The position numbers were made by a program, and so were the translations under genes. Under the pieces are notes generated by a model that saw only the letters and a program-made list of their open reading frames with translations, was not told the DNA's origin and did no database searches. 64,000 nucleotides of DNA from an uncultured Anaerobutyricum sp. (lineage in GTDB: Bacteria; Bacillota; Clostridia; Lachnospirales; Lachnospiraceae). This document shows, piece by piece, positions 27,469-35,859 of this stretch; the first letter of the stretch is position 1, and every line of letters begins with the position of its first letter. Where the stretch lies: contig NZ_CAKRCF010000010.1 in NCBI RefSeq assembly GCF_934307085.1, positions 1 through 64,000 of the forward strand. Direction: 5' to 3'.

Positions 27469-28413
27469 ATGGAAAAAACAGATAAAAGAAAAATTGTTTT
27501 AGTCGGAACCGGAATGGTAGGAATGAGCTATGCCTACGCACTTTTAAACCAGAATTTATGTGATGAACTTGTCCTCATTGATATTAATAAAAAAAGAGCC
27601 GAGGGAGAGGCAATGGACTTAAATCACGGGGTGGCATTTAGTGGTGGAAATATGGAAATCTATGCGGGAGAATATACCGACTGCCGGGATGCAGATTTAG
27701 TTGTTCTGACAGCAGGTCTACCGCAAAAAGAAGGGCAGAACCGTTTGGATTTATTAAAGGAAAATCGGAAAATATTTGAGATGATTCTTCAATCCGTCCT
27801 AGAAAATGGATTTCATGGTATTTTTCTTGTTGCGACGAATCCGGTAGATATTATGACAAGAATTGTATATGAAATCAGCGGATTTCCGCCAGAAAAAGTG
27901 ATTGGCACGGGAACAGCACTTGATACGGCAAGACTCAGGTATCTTCTTGGAGAAAAATTTATGATAGACCCGAGAAATATGCATGCATATGTCATGGGAG
28001 AACACGGGGACAGTGAATTTGTTCCGTGGAGTCAGGCAATGATGGCAACAAAACCGATTTTTGATTTATGTGGAGAGACAGAAGGGTGTCATTTTCAGGA
28101 ATTACTTGAGTTAGAAGAGGAGGTACGTATGGCAGCCTATAAAATTATTGAGGCAAAAAAGGCGACGTATTATGGAATCGGTATGGCGATGGCACGTATT
28201 ACAAAAGCTATTTTTGGAAATGAATATAGCGTGCTTACGGTTTCTGCATATTTACAGGGAGAATATGGAGAGAGAGGAATTTATATTGGAATTCCATGTG
28301 TTGTAAATCGGATGGGAATACAACGAATTGTGGAGCTTCCATTAGGCAGTGAGGAAAAACAACGACTGCATTCTTCCTGTGAAACATTAGAAAACACATA
28401 TCAGGAAATTTAA
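27469..28413 (+). CDS. ldh: L-lactate dehydrogenase
   Basis: It reduces pyruvate to L-lactate with NADH in fermentation. In its 314 residues it has a Rossmann motif VGTGMVGMSYA (12-22), the LTAGLPQKEGQNRLDLL active-site loop with the substrate arginine, ATNPVDIMT, and the catalytic histidine in MGEHGDSEF near residue 178. The last motif favours lactate over malate dehydrogenase. It appears monocistronic, and its start codon follows directly on a hairpin that contains the ribosome binding site. Confidence 0.92.
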   Translation: MEKTDKRKIVLVGTGMVGMSYAYALLNQNLCDELVLIDINKKRAEGEAMDLNHGVAFSGGNMEIYAGEYTDCRDADLVVLTAGLPQKEGQNRLDLLKENRKIFEMILQSVLENGFHGIFLVATNPVDIMTRIVYEISGFPPEKVIGTGTALDTARLRYLLGEKFMIDPRNMHAYVMGEHGDSEFVPWSQAMMATKPIFDLCGETEGCHFQELLELEEEVRMAAYKIIEAKKATYYGIGMAMARITKAIFGNEYSVLTVSAYLQGEYGERGIYIGIPCVVNRMGIQRIVELPLGSEEKQRLHSSCETLENTYQEI

Positions 28414-28481
28414 CTATAAAAATTTTAGAAAATATGATATACTATGAAACTGTGATGATTTATTACGTTAATGTATGAGTG

Positions 28482-28506
28482 AGGTTCCCGTATTTTCCGG
28501 GAACCT
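28482..28506 (+). other. Short perfect hairpin between ldh and PHP gene
   Basis: A 9-bp GC-rich stem (28482-28490 with 28498-28506) with a 7-base loop. No T-run follows directly, so termination is uncertain. It lies in the leader of the PHP-domain gene. Confidence 0.5.
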
Positions 28507-28632
28507 GCCAGTTTAAAAAAGTAATGTGATTATATGAATCGGATTCTTCAAAGAATATCTGTAGTAATGAGGATTGAAGAGATAAACAGTTTCAATAGTA
28601 TGATTATAAACAGTATAAAGGATGAAGTGAAA

Positions 28633-29358
28633 ATGGATTATTTATTAGATGTGCATACCCACACGATTGCCAGTGGTCATGCATATAACACAATTATGGA
28701 GATGGCGAAAGCAGGTTTTGATAAAGGATTAAAACTAATTGGAATTACTGAACATGCACCGATGATGCCAGGAAGCTGTCATGCAATGTATTTTCATAAT
28801 TTAAAGGTAGTTCCAAGGACGATGTGTGGTATTGAGTTAATGCTTGGGGTGGAACTTAACATTTTAGATTATGACGGGCATATAGATTTAGATACCCGTG
28901 TATTAAAACAGTTAGATCTTAAGATTGCAAGTCTGCATAGCGTTTGCATTCAGCCGGGAACAAAGAAAGAAAATACGCAGGCAGTTTTAGGGGCAATTCA
29001 TAATCCATTAGTGGATATTATCGGGCATCCAGATGATGGAATTTATCCTCTTGAATATGAACCAATCGTGGAAGCGGCAAAAGAAACAAACACGCTTCTT
29101 GAGGTAAATAATAACTCTTTAAATCCAGCAGGTTCCAGAAAGCATACAAAAGAGAATCTCATTGCGATGTTAGAGTTGTGCAAAGAATATAAACAGCCAG
29201 TCATTATGAATAGTGATTCACATGTATTTTGTGATGTGGCAAGAAGAGATTTCTCAGAAAAATTAATAAAAGAAATAGATTTTCCAGAAGAATTAATTGT
29301 AAACAGTTCTGTCGATGTATTTAAAGAATATATCCATCGAAAATATGAAGAAAAATAA
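28633..29358 (+). CDS. PHP-domain phosphoesterase (histidinol-phosphatase-like)
   Basis: This metal-dependent phosphatase begins with the PHP motif DVHTHTIASGHA (metal ligands His8 and His10), then TEHAPMMPG near residue 40, a GVELNILD segment, ASLHSVC near 98, IIGHPDDG near 130 and a terminal NSDSHV near 197. The YcdX-like subfamily fits better than the larger HisK enzymes. I use the internal ATG with an AAGGA site, since the 33 residues upstream of it do not look like the family. The yerC gene follows 56 bp later. Confidence 0.8.
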   Translation: MDYLLDVHTHTIASGHAYNTIMEMAKAGFDKGLKLIGITEHAPMMPGSCHAMYFHNLKVVPRTMCGIELMLGVELNILDYDGHIDLDTRVLKQLDLKIASLHSVCIQPGTKKENTQAVLGAIHNPLVDIIGHPDDGIYPLEYEPIVEAAKETNTLLEVNNNSLNPAGSRKHTKENLIAMLELCKEYKQPVIMNSDSHVFCDVARRDFSEKLIKEIDFPEELIVNSSVDVFKEYIHRKYEEK

Positions 29359-29414
29359 ATACAAAGAAAAATAAATTAAGACGATAAAAGTTTTAAAGGA
29401 AGAGGTGAAACTTT

Positions 29415-29708
29415 ATGGGGAAAAGTGTACATAATGAGGAAACCGGGAAGTTAATGGAGGGAATTTTAAAACTACAGTCCGTAGAGGAATGCTATGCTTT
29501 TTTTGAAGATTTGTGCACAGTTAATGAATTACTGTCATTAGGACAGCGTTTTGAAGTGGCAAATATGCTTCGTAATCATAAGACTTACAATGAAGTAGCA
29601 GAAGCAACAGGGGCATCTACTGCGACAATCAGCAGGGTAAATCGTTGCCTGAATTATGGGACAGACGGTTACCAGTTAGTACTTGGTCGCATGGAAGAAG
29701 ATAAATAA
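29415..29708 (+). CDS. TrpR-related YerC/YecD-type DNA-binding protein
   Basis: This 97-residue all-helical protein matches the YerC family, a relative of the Trp repressor found in Firmicutes. The helix-turn-helix is at about residues 55-78 (TYNEVAEATGASTATISRVN). The N-terminal part is a dimer core that includes ECYAFFEDLCTVNELLSLGQRF. Target genes are unknown, and no trp genes are nearby. A large nested hairpin follows directly. Confidence 0.85.
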   Translation: MGKSVHNEETGKLMEGILKLQSVEECYAFFEDLCTVNELLSLGQRFEVANMLRNHKTYNEVAEATGASTATISRVNRCLNYGTDGYQLVLGRMEEDK

Positions 29709-29739
29709 TTGAGTTTATCTGATAAGTAAATGGATTCCG

Positions 29740-29853
29740 AAAGCACAATAATCCATCTCCGTAACTTTATAGGCATTGTGTTGTGGTGAAGGTTCTTTTG
29801 AATCTTATATTTCAACACATGCTTTGTGTTATAGATATGGATTATTGTGCTTT
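29740..29853. terminator. Large nested hairpin between convergent genes
   Basis: A perfect 17-bp outer stem pairs 29740-29756 with 29837-29853, and an inner GCATTGTGTTG/CAACACATGC-type stem lies at about 29772-29822. T-runs follow on the + side. It lies between yerC and the convergent DUF1836 gene, so bidirectional termination is likely. Confidence 0.78.
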
Positions 29854-29883
29854 TAAGCTTTTTTTGTCTGTTAGATCAGAGAG

Positions 29884-30504
29884 CTATTTTTTCTTTGAAG
29901 ACTTCTTTTTTTGGGGATTTTCGTCCCGTCTTTTATCGATAAGCTTCTCAATGATTTGTTTTCGAATATAAATATCGTATCCAAGCTGGTAGATGAAAGA
30001 AAAATCATCAAGGTATTCAGCCTCTTCTCTAGAAGGTGAATGCTCGGCAAAGGAATTACGGCTTCGTTCCCACGTTTTTATAATATCTTCGGAAATAGAC
30101 TGTTCATTCGATGCGTTATCGTCAATAATCTTTTGATAAATGTCAGAAAGTGTTAATCCATTTTCTGTATTCTCCGGAAAATACTTCTCAGAAAGCGGCT
30201 CTAACAAACTTTGAATATCTGAGATGGACAACATACTCTTCAGATAATAAATCATAATAAGAAGAAAAATGTGTTCTCTGGAGTACTTCTTCTTATCAGA
30301 AGGGGGAAGAAGATGGTTCTTTGTATAGTTGTTGATCATCGTTTTAGTGAGAATTTTATCGTCGGGATATCTTTTTGAATCAGCTAATCTCGTATCCATT
30401 AATGTTGTTACCTGATCCATATATAATCCGATATCTGGGATATCTTCCGGTGGAATCGCTTCGGTTTTTAATAAGGTGTATAACCAATCTCTATAATTAT
30501 CCAA
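29884..30504 (-). CDS. DUF1836 domain protein
   Basis: This 206-residue cytoplasmic protein matches DUF1836: an N-terminal MerR-like region with YMDQVTTLMDTRL and KILTKTMINNYTKNHLLPPS (about 28-72), followed by YSREHIFLLIMIYYLKSMLSIS. A DNA-binding regulatory role is suspected for this family but not shown. The start is a TTG codon six bases after GGAGGT. The C-terminus is lysine-rich. Confidence 0.8.
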   Translation of the reverse strand: MDNYRDWLYTLLKTEAIPPEDIPDIGLYMDQVTTLMDTRLADSKRYPDDKILTKTMINNYTKNHLLPPSDKKKYSREHIFLLIMIYYLKSMLSISDIQSLLEPLSEKYFPENTENGLTLSDIYQKIIDDNASNEQSISEDIIKTWERSRNSFAEHSPSREEAEYLDDFSFIYQLGYDIYIRKQIIEKLIDKRRDENPQKKKSSKKK

Positions 30505-30703
30505 AATGGTACCTCCATATGTTTTGCAAATGTTTGTGTAACTATATTATATGGTTTTTATTACTATATAGCAAGGGAAAATATCGAGAAAATAAAATTC
30601 AGAACTTAAGTGACAAGGATGAGAAAGTAATGTATAATAAAATATAAAGATGTAATTTTACAGCAGATGTAAAAAATGTAATATGTGTGCAAGGAGGTAA
30701 ATT

Positions 30704-31723
30704 ATGGGATTATTCAAAAGTCAGCTTGCCAATGTAATAGAATGGGAAGAATATAGAGATGATGTTATTTTTTATAAATGGAATAACAGCGAAATTAAAA
30801 AGGGTTCCCGTTTAATTATCCGTCCGGGTCAGGGCGCTATTTTTTTATACAATGGAGTTACAGAAGGCGTTTTTGAAAAAGAAGGAAACTATGATATAGA
30901 GTCAGATATCATTCCATTCCTCTCTACACTGAAGGGATTTAAGTTCGGGTTTAACAGCGGTATCCGTGCAGAAGTGATTTTCATTAATACAAAGGAATTT
31001 ACCATGAAGTGGGGAACCAAGCAGGCTGTCAATATTCCAACGCAGGCACTTCCAGGTGGGATGCCAATTCGTGCAAACGGTACGTTTCAGTTTAAAGTAG
31101 GAGACTATCAGATGCTGATTGATAAAGTGGCAGGAATTAAAAAGCAGTATACAATAGATGAAGTAAGGGAGCGTGTATTATCTGTACTTAATCAGCTTCT
31201 TCTTCGCTGGATTGTCCGTGAAGGGAAGGATATGTTTAATATTCAGGCCAATGCTCTGGAGATTTCGCAGGGAATTTTGGGAGAACTGGATATAGAGATA
31301 CAAAAAATCGGTCTTACTGCAACGGGGTTTCAGATTGATTCTGTAAGCTATCCGGAAGAAGTACAGAATATGGTAACAAAGGTAGCAAGTCAGAGTATGG
31401 TAGGTGATATGGGCAGATATCAGCAGATGGCAATGATTGATGCCATGACGAATACAAGCAATAATGGCGGAAATAATATGGCGGCAGATATGGCTTCTAT
31501 GCAGATGGGAATGATGATGGGTCAGCAGATGGTAAATCAGATGCAAAATACGATGCAGCAGAGCCAAAATAATCAAGATCAGCAGATGCAGAATAATGCT
31601 TCGGTATCACAGAATGCGGCAACGCAACAGACAGGCAATATACCAAACTTCTGTCCGAACTGCGGACAAAAAATAGAAGGAAGTAAGTTCTGTCCAAACT
31701 GTGGTCAAAAGTTAGTGAATTAA
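30704..31723 (+). CDS. SPFH/Band 7 protein with C-terminal zinc ribbon (YdjI-like)
   Basis: This 339-residue protein has a Band-7/SPFH domain in residues 1-230 (LIIRPGQGAIFLYNGV, MKWGTKQAVNIPTQ) of the kind once labelled virion core protein. A Met/Gln/Asn-rich low-complexity stretch (about 245-310) follows, then a double CxxC zinc ribbon (CPNCGQKIEGSKFCPNCGQK). Relatives such as YdjI work at membranes with phage-shock or stress systems. It has no membrane segment of its own. A good AAGGAGG site precedes it. Confidence 0.85.
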   Translation: MGLFKSQLANVIEWEEYRDDVIFYKWNNSEIKKGSRLIIRPGQGAIFLYNGVTEGVFEKEGNYDIESDIIPFLSTLKGFKFGFNSGIRAEVIFINTKEFTMKWGTKQAVNIPTQALPGGMPIRANGTFQFKVGDYQMLIDKVAGIKKQYTIDEVRERVLSVLNQLLLRWIVREGKDMFNIQANALEISQGILGELDIEIQKIGLTATGFQIDSVSYPEEVQNMVTKVASQSMVGDMGRYQQMAMIDAMTNTSNNGGNNMAADMASMQMGMMMGQQMVNQMQNTMQQSQNNQDQQMQNNASVSQNAATQQTGNIPNFCPNCGQKIEGSKFCPNCGQKLVN

Positions 31724-31777
31724 AAGGTTGATATCGTGCTTAACTTATCCATGTACTAGTTTTAGAAAGGTTGAACA

Positions 31778-33994
31778 ATGAGTATTTACGATACTTTAAA
31801 TAACGAACAAAGGGAGGCGGTCTTCTGCACAGAAGGCCCCCTTTTAATGCTTGCGGGTGCAGGCTCAGGAAAGACACGGTCATTAACACACCGTATTGCG
31901 TATTTAATAGAAGAAAAAAATGTGGCACCGTGGAATATTTTAGCAATTACTTTTACCAATAAAGCGGCGCAGGAGATGAGAGAGAGAGTAGATGCATTAG
32001 TAGGGTATGGTTCTGAAGACATCTGGATTAGTACCTTCCATGCAACTTGTAGTCGGATTTTACGTAGACATATCGATTTATTAGGATACGATAGAAACTT
32101 TACGATTTATGATGCAAGTGATCAAAAATCCCTCATGAAAGAAGTCTTAAAAGAGATGAAAATTGATACAAAGCAGTTTCCAGAAAGGGCTGTGATGTCA
32201 GAAATCTCTTCTGCAAAGAATGAATATAAATCTCCTCTTGATTATCGTAATGAATATGGAAGTAATTTTAGAAATCAGAGAATTGCAGATATTTATGAAC
32301 GTTATCAGAAGCGTTTAAAGGAAAACAATGCATTAGATTTTGATGATTTGCTTGTGAAGATGGTAGATTTGTTTCAGACTAATCCAGAAGTATTAGAGCA
32401 TTATCAGGATCGATTTCGGTATATTATGGTGGATGAATACCAGGATACAAATACAGTACAGTTTCTTTTGGTAAGTCTTCTTGCAAAAAAATACAGAAAT
32501 CTTTGTGTAGTTGGAGATGATGATCAGTCTATTTACAAGTTTAGAGGAGCAAATATTTATAATATTTTAAACTTTGAAAAGGTATTTCCAGATGCACAGG
32601 TGATTCGCTTAGAGCAGAATTACCGTTCTACGCAGAATATCTTAAATGCAGCGAATGGTGTAATTGCGAATAATAAAGGAAGGAAAGAAAAGAGGCTGTG
32701 GACAAAGAATCCGAAAGGAGAGCTGGTTCATTTTAAGCAGTATGATACAGAATATGAAGAAGCGGAAGGAGTAGTTTCTGGAATTAAATTTCTCTCTATG
32801 CGAGGGGTAGAATATAAAGATATGGCTATTTTATATAGGACAAATGCTCAGTCTCGTATTTTTGAGGAAAAGTTAAAACAGAAAAATATCCCTTATGCAA
32901 TTGTAAGGGGAATTAGCTTCTATGACAGAAAAGAAATCAAAGATTTGATGAGCTATTTAAAAGTAGTAGACAGTGGACTGGACGACCTTTCTGTAAAACG
33001 AATAATTAATGTGCCAAAGCGAGGCATTGGACAGACAACAATTAACCGTTTGCAGGAATTTGCGATTTTAAACCAGATGAGTTTCCTTGATGCAGTATTT
33101 AATGCAGATGAAATTCCAGAAGTAGCACGGGCACTTGCAAAGCTTCGTAAATTTGCAGAAATGATTGAGGAGTTTCGGGAATATAGCAGTGAACATGGAA
33201 TTAGTGAATTGTTAGAACATATTCTTGAGGTGACACAGTACAGGGCAGAGTTAGAAACAGAAGGAACGGATGAGTCAATAAGTCGTTTAGAAGACATTGA
33301 AGAATTATTTAATGATATTATTTATTATGAAGAAGAAGAGGAAAAACCTAATCTTCGCGATTTTCTTGCAGAGAAAGATATGTATACTTTAAATGCAGGA
33401 ATTGATAATTTGGAAGAAGAGAATAATAAGGTACTGCTTATGACCCTTCATAATGCAAAAGGACTTGAATTTGATAATGTTTTTCTTGGTGGAATGGAAG
33501 AAGGTGTCTTTCCGGGCTTTGGAGCAATGCTATCTGGCGATGAATCAGAAATAGAAGAAGAACGTCGTCTTTGTTATGTAGGTATTACTAGAGCAAAGCA
33601 AAGACTGTTCCTGAGTGCAGCAAAACGCAGAATGCTTAGAGGACAGACACAGTACAACCGGCATTCCCGTTTTATTGACGAAATTCCGGCACAGTACCTT
33701 GATACACCAAAGCGTGCTTCTGAACAGAGTGTTGTCAAAAACACAGAACGTTCATCAAAATATCAATATGGAGCTCGTGCGGGTAAACCATATAATTTGA
33801 GTGATTTTAAAGTAAAACCAGTGGGCGAGCTAGACTATCAGGTAGGTGATCGCGTGAAGCATATTAAGTTTGGTGTGGGAACTGTGCAGGAAATCACAAA
33901 AGGCGGGAGAGATTTTGAAGTGGCAGTAGATTTTGAAAGAGTGGGACGTAAAAAAATGTTTGCATCCTTTGCAAAATTGAAAAAAGTAAAATAG
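31778..33994 (+). CDS. pcrA: ATP-dependent DNA helicase PcrA/UvrD
   Basis: This 738-residue superfamily 1A helicase acts in repair and rolling-circle replication. It has Walker A AGAGSGKT (26-33), motif II DEYQDTN near residue 222, GDDDQSIYKFRGA, QNYRST, motif V TLHNAKGLEFD and motif VI VGITRAKQRL. The C-terminal 60 residues form a Tudor-like YQVGDRVKHIKFGVGTV module, typical of Gram-positive PcrA. Length is normal. Confidence 0.95.
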   Translation: MSIYDTLNNEQREAVFCTEGPLLMLAGAGSGKTRSLTHRIAYLIEEKNVAPWNILAITFTNKAAQEMRERVDALVGYGSEDIWISTFHATCSRILRRHIDLLGYDRNFTIYDASDQKSLMKEVLKEMKIDTKQFPERAVMSEISSAKNEYKSPLDYRNEYGSNFRNQRIADIYERYQKRLKENNALDFDDLLVKMVDLFQTNPEVLEHYQDRFRYIMVDEYQDTNTVQFLLVSLLAKKYRNLCVVGDDDQSIYKFRGANIYNILNFEKVFPDAQVIRLEQNYRSTQNILNAANGVIANNKGRKEKRLWTKNPKGELVHFKQYDTEYEEAEGVVSGIKFLSMRGVEYKDMAILYRTNAQSRIFEEKLKQKNIPYAIVRGISFYDRKEIKDLMSYLKVVDSGLDDLSVKRIINVPKRGIGQTTINRLQEFAILNQMSFLDAVFNADEIPEVARALAKLRKFAEMIEEFREYSSEHGISELLEHILEVTQYRAELETEGTDESISRLEDIEELFNDIIYYEEEEEKPNLRDFLAEKDMYTLNAGIDNLEEENNKVLLMTLHNAKGLEFDNVFLGGMEEGVFPGFGAMLSGDESEIEEERRLCYVGITRAKQRLFLSAAKRRMLRGQTQYNRHSRFIDEIPAQYLDTPKRASEQSVVKNTERSSKYQYGARAGKPYNLSDFKVKPVGELDYQVGDRVKHIKFGVGTVQEITKGGRDFEVAVDFERVGRKKMFASFAKLKKVK

Positions 33995-34101
33995 AAATCC
34001 AATTTTGTTGTGCTGTAAACTAGTATTTAATAAATATTTTGTTGGTAAAGTCTTTCGTCTCGTGATATACTAAAGACAAAATCAATAAGGAGGATTGCAC
34101 A

Positions 34102-34392
34102 ATGAAAAATATTGATGAATTACTCGGTGTTGCAAAATTATCAGAATTAATGAGTAACGACAAAAAAGATGAATCAAAGAAAGTTTTATGGGTTCTGGCA
34201 ATTATCGGAGCAGTTGCAGCAGTTGCAGGAATCGCAGCCGTAGTTTACAAATATCTTTCCCCAGATTATTTAGAAGATATTGATGATGACTATGACGATT
34301 TTGAAGATGATTTCTTTGATGAAGATGATGAAGTAGAAGAAGCAGAGAAAGAAGAAGAGAAAAAATCTGAAGAATCTACAGAAGAAAAATAG
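34102..34392 (+). CDS. Small membrane-anchored acidic protein
   Basis: This 96-residue protein has one membrane segment (about 27-50, alanine/valine rich), a short N-terminal cytoplasmic part and a strongly acidic, low-complexity tail (Asp/Glu over about residues 55-96). I do not recognise a functional domain. Similar short proteins are common in Lachnospiraceae. A TATACT -10-like box at about 34065 and an AAGGAGG site suggest its own promoter, and a terminator follows. Confidence 0.7.
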   Translation: MKNIDELLGVAKLSELMSNDKKDESKKVLWVLAIIGAVAAVAGIAAVVYKYLSPDYLEDIDDDYDDFEDDFFDEDDEVEEAEKEEEKKSEESTEEK

Positions 34393-34420
34393 GAATAGGA
34401 ATTGTACAGATTCGAAGCAA

Positions 34421-34460
34421 AGAGTCGGCGTAACAGTGTAAAGTTACGTCGGCTCTTTTA
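34421..34460 (+). terminator. Intrinsic terminator
   Basis: A 14-bp stem with several G-U pairs (34421-34434 with 34443-34456) is followed by a short T-run. The next 160 bp up to the tRNA promoter hold no gene. Confidence 0.75.
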
Positions 34461-34618
34461 ATAATAAGCCAATGAAGAATGTTATCAGATGGCTCTTTTA
34501 TGCGGCAGATTGAAGAAAAAACAGAAAAATTAAAATATCATAAAATAAGCAGTTAGTTGAGTTAATTGTCTAAAAAAAATATATTATTAAAAAAATTAAA
34601 AAAAGTTGAAAAAAACTG

Positions 34619-34647
34619 TTGACATTTCCTTTGGGGTGGTATATAAT
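34619..34647 (+). promoter_or_regulatory. Strong sigma-A promoter for tRNA cluster
   Basis: TTGACA at 34619-34624 and TATAAT at 34642-34647 are both consensus and 17 bp apart, 47 bp before the first tRNA, with an A/T-rich upstream element. Confidence 0.92.
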
Positions 34648-34693
34648 GCATATTGTCAGCGCGAGAGAACAGCGCAGACAAAGAAGTGAATAT

Positions 34694-34768
34694 CGGGGTG
34701 TGGCTCAGCTTGGCTAGAGCGCTTGATTTGGGATCAAGAGGCCGCAGGTTCGAATCCTGTCACCCCGA
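34694..34768 (+). tRNA. tRNA-Pro (UGG), copy 1
   Basis: The cloverleaf is complete: 7-bp acceptor CGGGGTG/CACCCCG, anticodon stem CTTGA/TCAAG with loop anticodon TGG, and T arm GGTTCGAATCC. CCA is not encoded. It forms a Pro-Gly pair that is repeated at 35315-35465. Confidence 0.95.
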
Positions 34769-34773
34769 TATCT

Positions 34774-34844
34774 GCGGGTGTAGTTCAATGGTAGAACACT
34801 AGCCTTCCAAGCTAGATACGTGGGTTCGATTCCCATCACCCGCT
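34774..34844 (+). tRNA. tRNA-Gly (UCC), copy 1
   Basis: Acceptor GCGGGTG/CACCCGC, anticodon stem CTAGC/GCTAG with anticodon TCC, and T arm GGTTCGATTCC. CCA is not encoded. Confidence 0.95.
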
Positions 34845-34892
34845 TCTGCAAGAGCAGAGTTTGCAATTATATATTGTAACTAACTATTTATG

Positions 34893-34968
<76 letters not shown>

Positions 34969-34989
34969 TTGTCAGGTTGTCCTGGCTAT

Positions 34990-35064
34990 GGTGGGTGTGG
35001 CGCAGTTGGTTAGCGCGCCAGATTGTGGCTCTGGAGGCCGAGGGTTCGAATCCCTCTACCCACC
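34990..35064 (+). tRNA. tRNA-His (GUG)
   Basis: Acceptor GTGGGTG/TACCCAC preceded by an encoded G at 34990 that can pair with the C at 35064, the usual extra histidine base pair. The anticodon is GTG in a CCAGA/TCTGG stem. Confidence 0.94.
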
Positions 35065-35070
35065 TTATAA

Positions 35071-35142
35071 TGGGCTATCGCCAAGCGGTAAGGCACAGGA
35101 CTTTGACTCCTGCATTCGCTGGTTCGAATCCAGCTAGTCCAG
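35071..35142 (+). tRNA. tRNA-Gln (UUG)
   Basis: Acceptor TGGGCTA/TAGTCCA with one wobble pair, anticodon TTG in the loop of a CAGGA/TCCTG stem, and T arm GGTTCGAATCC. It starts six bases after tRNA-His. Confidence 0.94.
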
Positions 35143-35186
35143 TAGGATCAGTGATTCGAAAAGCTGGCTTATTAATAATTTAATAT

Positions 35187-35259
35187 GGGATATTAGCTCA
35201 GTTGGTAGAGCACTTGACTTTTAATCAAGTTGTCCGGGGTTCGAATCCCCGATGTCTCA
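35187..35259 (+). tRNA. tRNA-Lys (UUU)
   Basis: Acceptor GGGATAT/ATGTCTC with two wobble pairs, anticodon TTT in a CTTGA/TCAAG stem, and T arm GGTTCGAATCC. Confidence 0.94.
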
Positions 35260-35314
35260 TTCGAAAATCGTTGCTATAGCGGTTTTGGATTTTAAACAAT
35301 ATTATATAGTATAC

Positions 35315-35389
35315 CGGGGTGTGGCTCAGCTTGGCTAGAGCGCTTGATTTGGGATCAAGAGGCCGCAGGTTCGAATCCTGTCACCCCGA
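35315..35389 (+). tRNA. tRNA-Pro (UGG), copy 2
   Basis: Identical to copy 1 at 34694-34768 over all 75 bases. With the next tRNA-Gly it forms a 151-bp duplication. Confidence 0.95.
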
Positions 35390-35394
35390 TATTT

Positions 35395-35465
35395 GCGGGT
35401 GTAGTTCAATGGTAGAACACTAGCCTTCCAAGCTAGATACGTGGGTTCGATTCCCATCACCCGCT
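35395..35465 (+). tRNA. tRNA-Gly (UCC), copy 2
   Basis: Identical to copy 1 at 34774-34844 over all 71 bases. Only the five-base spacer to tRNA-Pro differs, by one base. Confidence 0.95.
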
Positions 35466-35509
35466 TTCTTTTTTCGCCTGCGAGAAAAGATAATTGAATT
35501 ACAGGATAT

Positions 35510-35589
35510 GCGGATATGGCGGAACTGGCAGACGCGCTAGACTTAGGATCTAGTTCTTCGGAGTGCAGGTTCGATTCCTGTTATCCGCA
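35510..35589 (+). tRNA. tRNA-Leu (UAG), integration target
   Basis: Acceptor GCGGATA/TATCCGC, anticodon TAG in a CTAGA/TCTAG stem, and a short variable arm around TTCTTCGGAGT. The last 15 bases of the gene lie inside the 26-bp repeat that bounds the mobile element, so integration keeps the tRNA intact. Confidence 0.95.
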
Positions 35590-35600
35590 TAGTAAAAGCC
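35575..35600 (+). repeat. attL, 26-bp core repeat
   Basis: It is identical to 43897-43922. It covers the last 15 bases of tRNA-Leu plus 11 bases beyond (AGTAAAAGCC region). The sequences diverge immediately on both sides. Confidence 0.93.
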
Positions 35601-35640
35601 GGAGAGCCGCTATTTTAGTAGGTTTCCGGTTTTTATTTTT
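35599..35640 (+). terminator. Element-supplied terminator for tRNA-Leu
   Basis: A CCGGA/TCCGG-based hairpin (35599-35629) with two T-runs lies just inside the left end of the element. It replaces the native tRNA terminator, which is now beyond the right end at 43921-43957. Confidence 0.7.
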
Positions 35641-35646
35641 TGGTAG

Positions 35647-35665
35647 TGGTAATAAAATGGTAATA
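35647..35665 (+). repeat. Left pair of TGGTAATA sites (integrase arm-site candidate)
   Basis: TGGTAATA occurs at 35647-35654 and 35658-35665, 11 bp apart. The same motif pair with the same 11-bp spacing occurs at the right end (43777-43795). Paired short repeats near both ends are usual for the arm-binding domain of tyrosine integrases. Confidence 0.6.
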
Positions 35666-35694
35666 TTTTTTTTGAACGGTTAGAATCAAAAGGC

Positions 35695-35793
35695 ATTATC
35701 AAAATCATAGTCAAAACCCTCAGAAGTTTTGATAATATGTTTTGATAAAGCGAGTACCGCTTGTTTCTGTGTATTCGCTGCCTTTATCAAAAC
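35695..35793. other. Two stem-loops inside left end
   Basis: A 10-bp stem (ATTATCAAAA at 35695-35704 with its complement at 35727-35736) is followed by a 12-bp stem (35739-35750 with 35782-35793). Both reuse the ATCAAAA word. They could terminate leftward transcription or bind integrase or host factors. Confidence 0.55.
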
Positions 35794-35859
35794 TTAACAG
35801 TATTGACAATGTGCAAGAAATTCCTCTATTGATGGCAGTCAGTAGGGGTTTTTTATTGT

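Noticed and set aside
34977..35183. 68-codon open frame across tRNA-His and tRNA-Gln
   Set aside because: The sequence is fully explained by two tRNA genes with clear cloverleafs.
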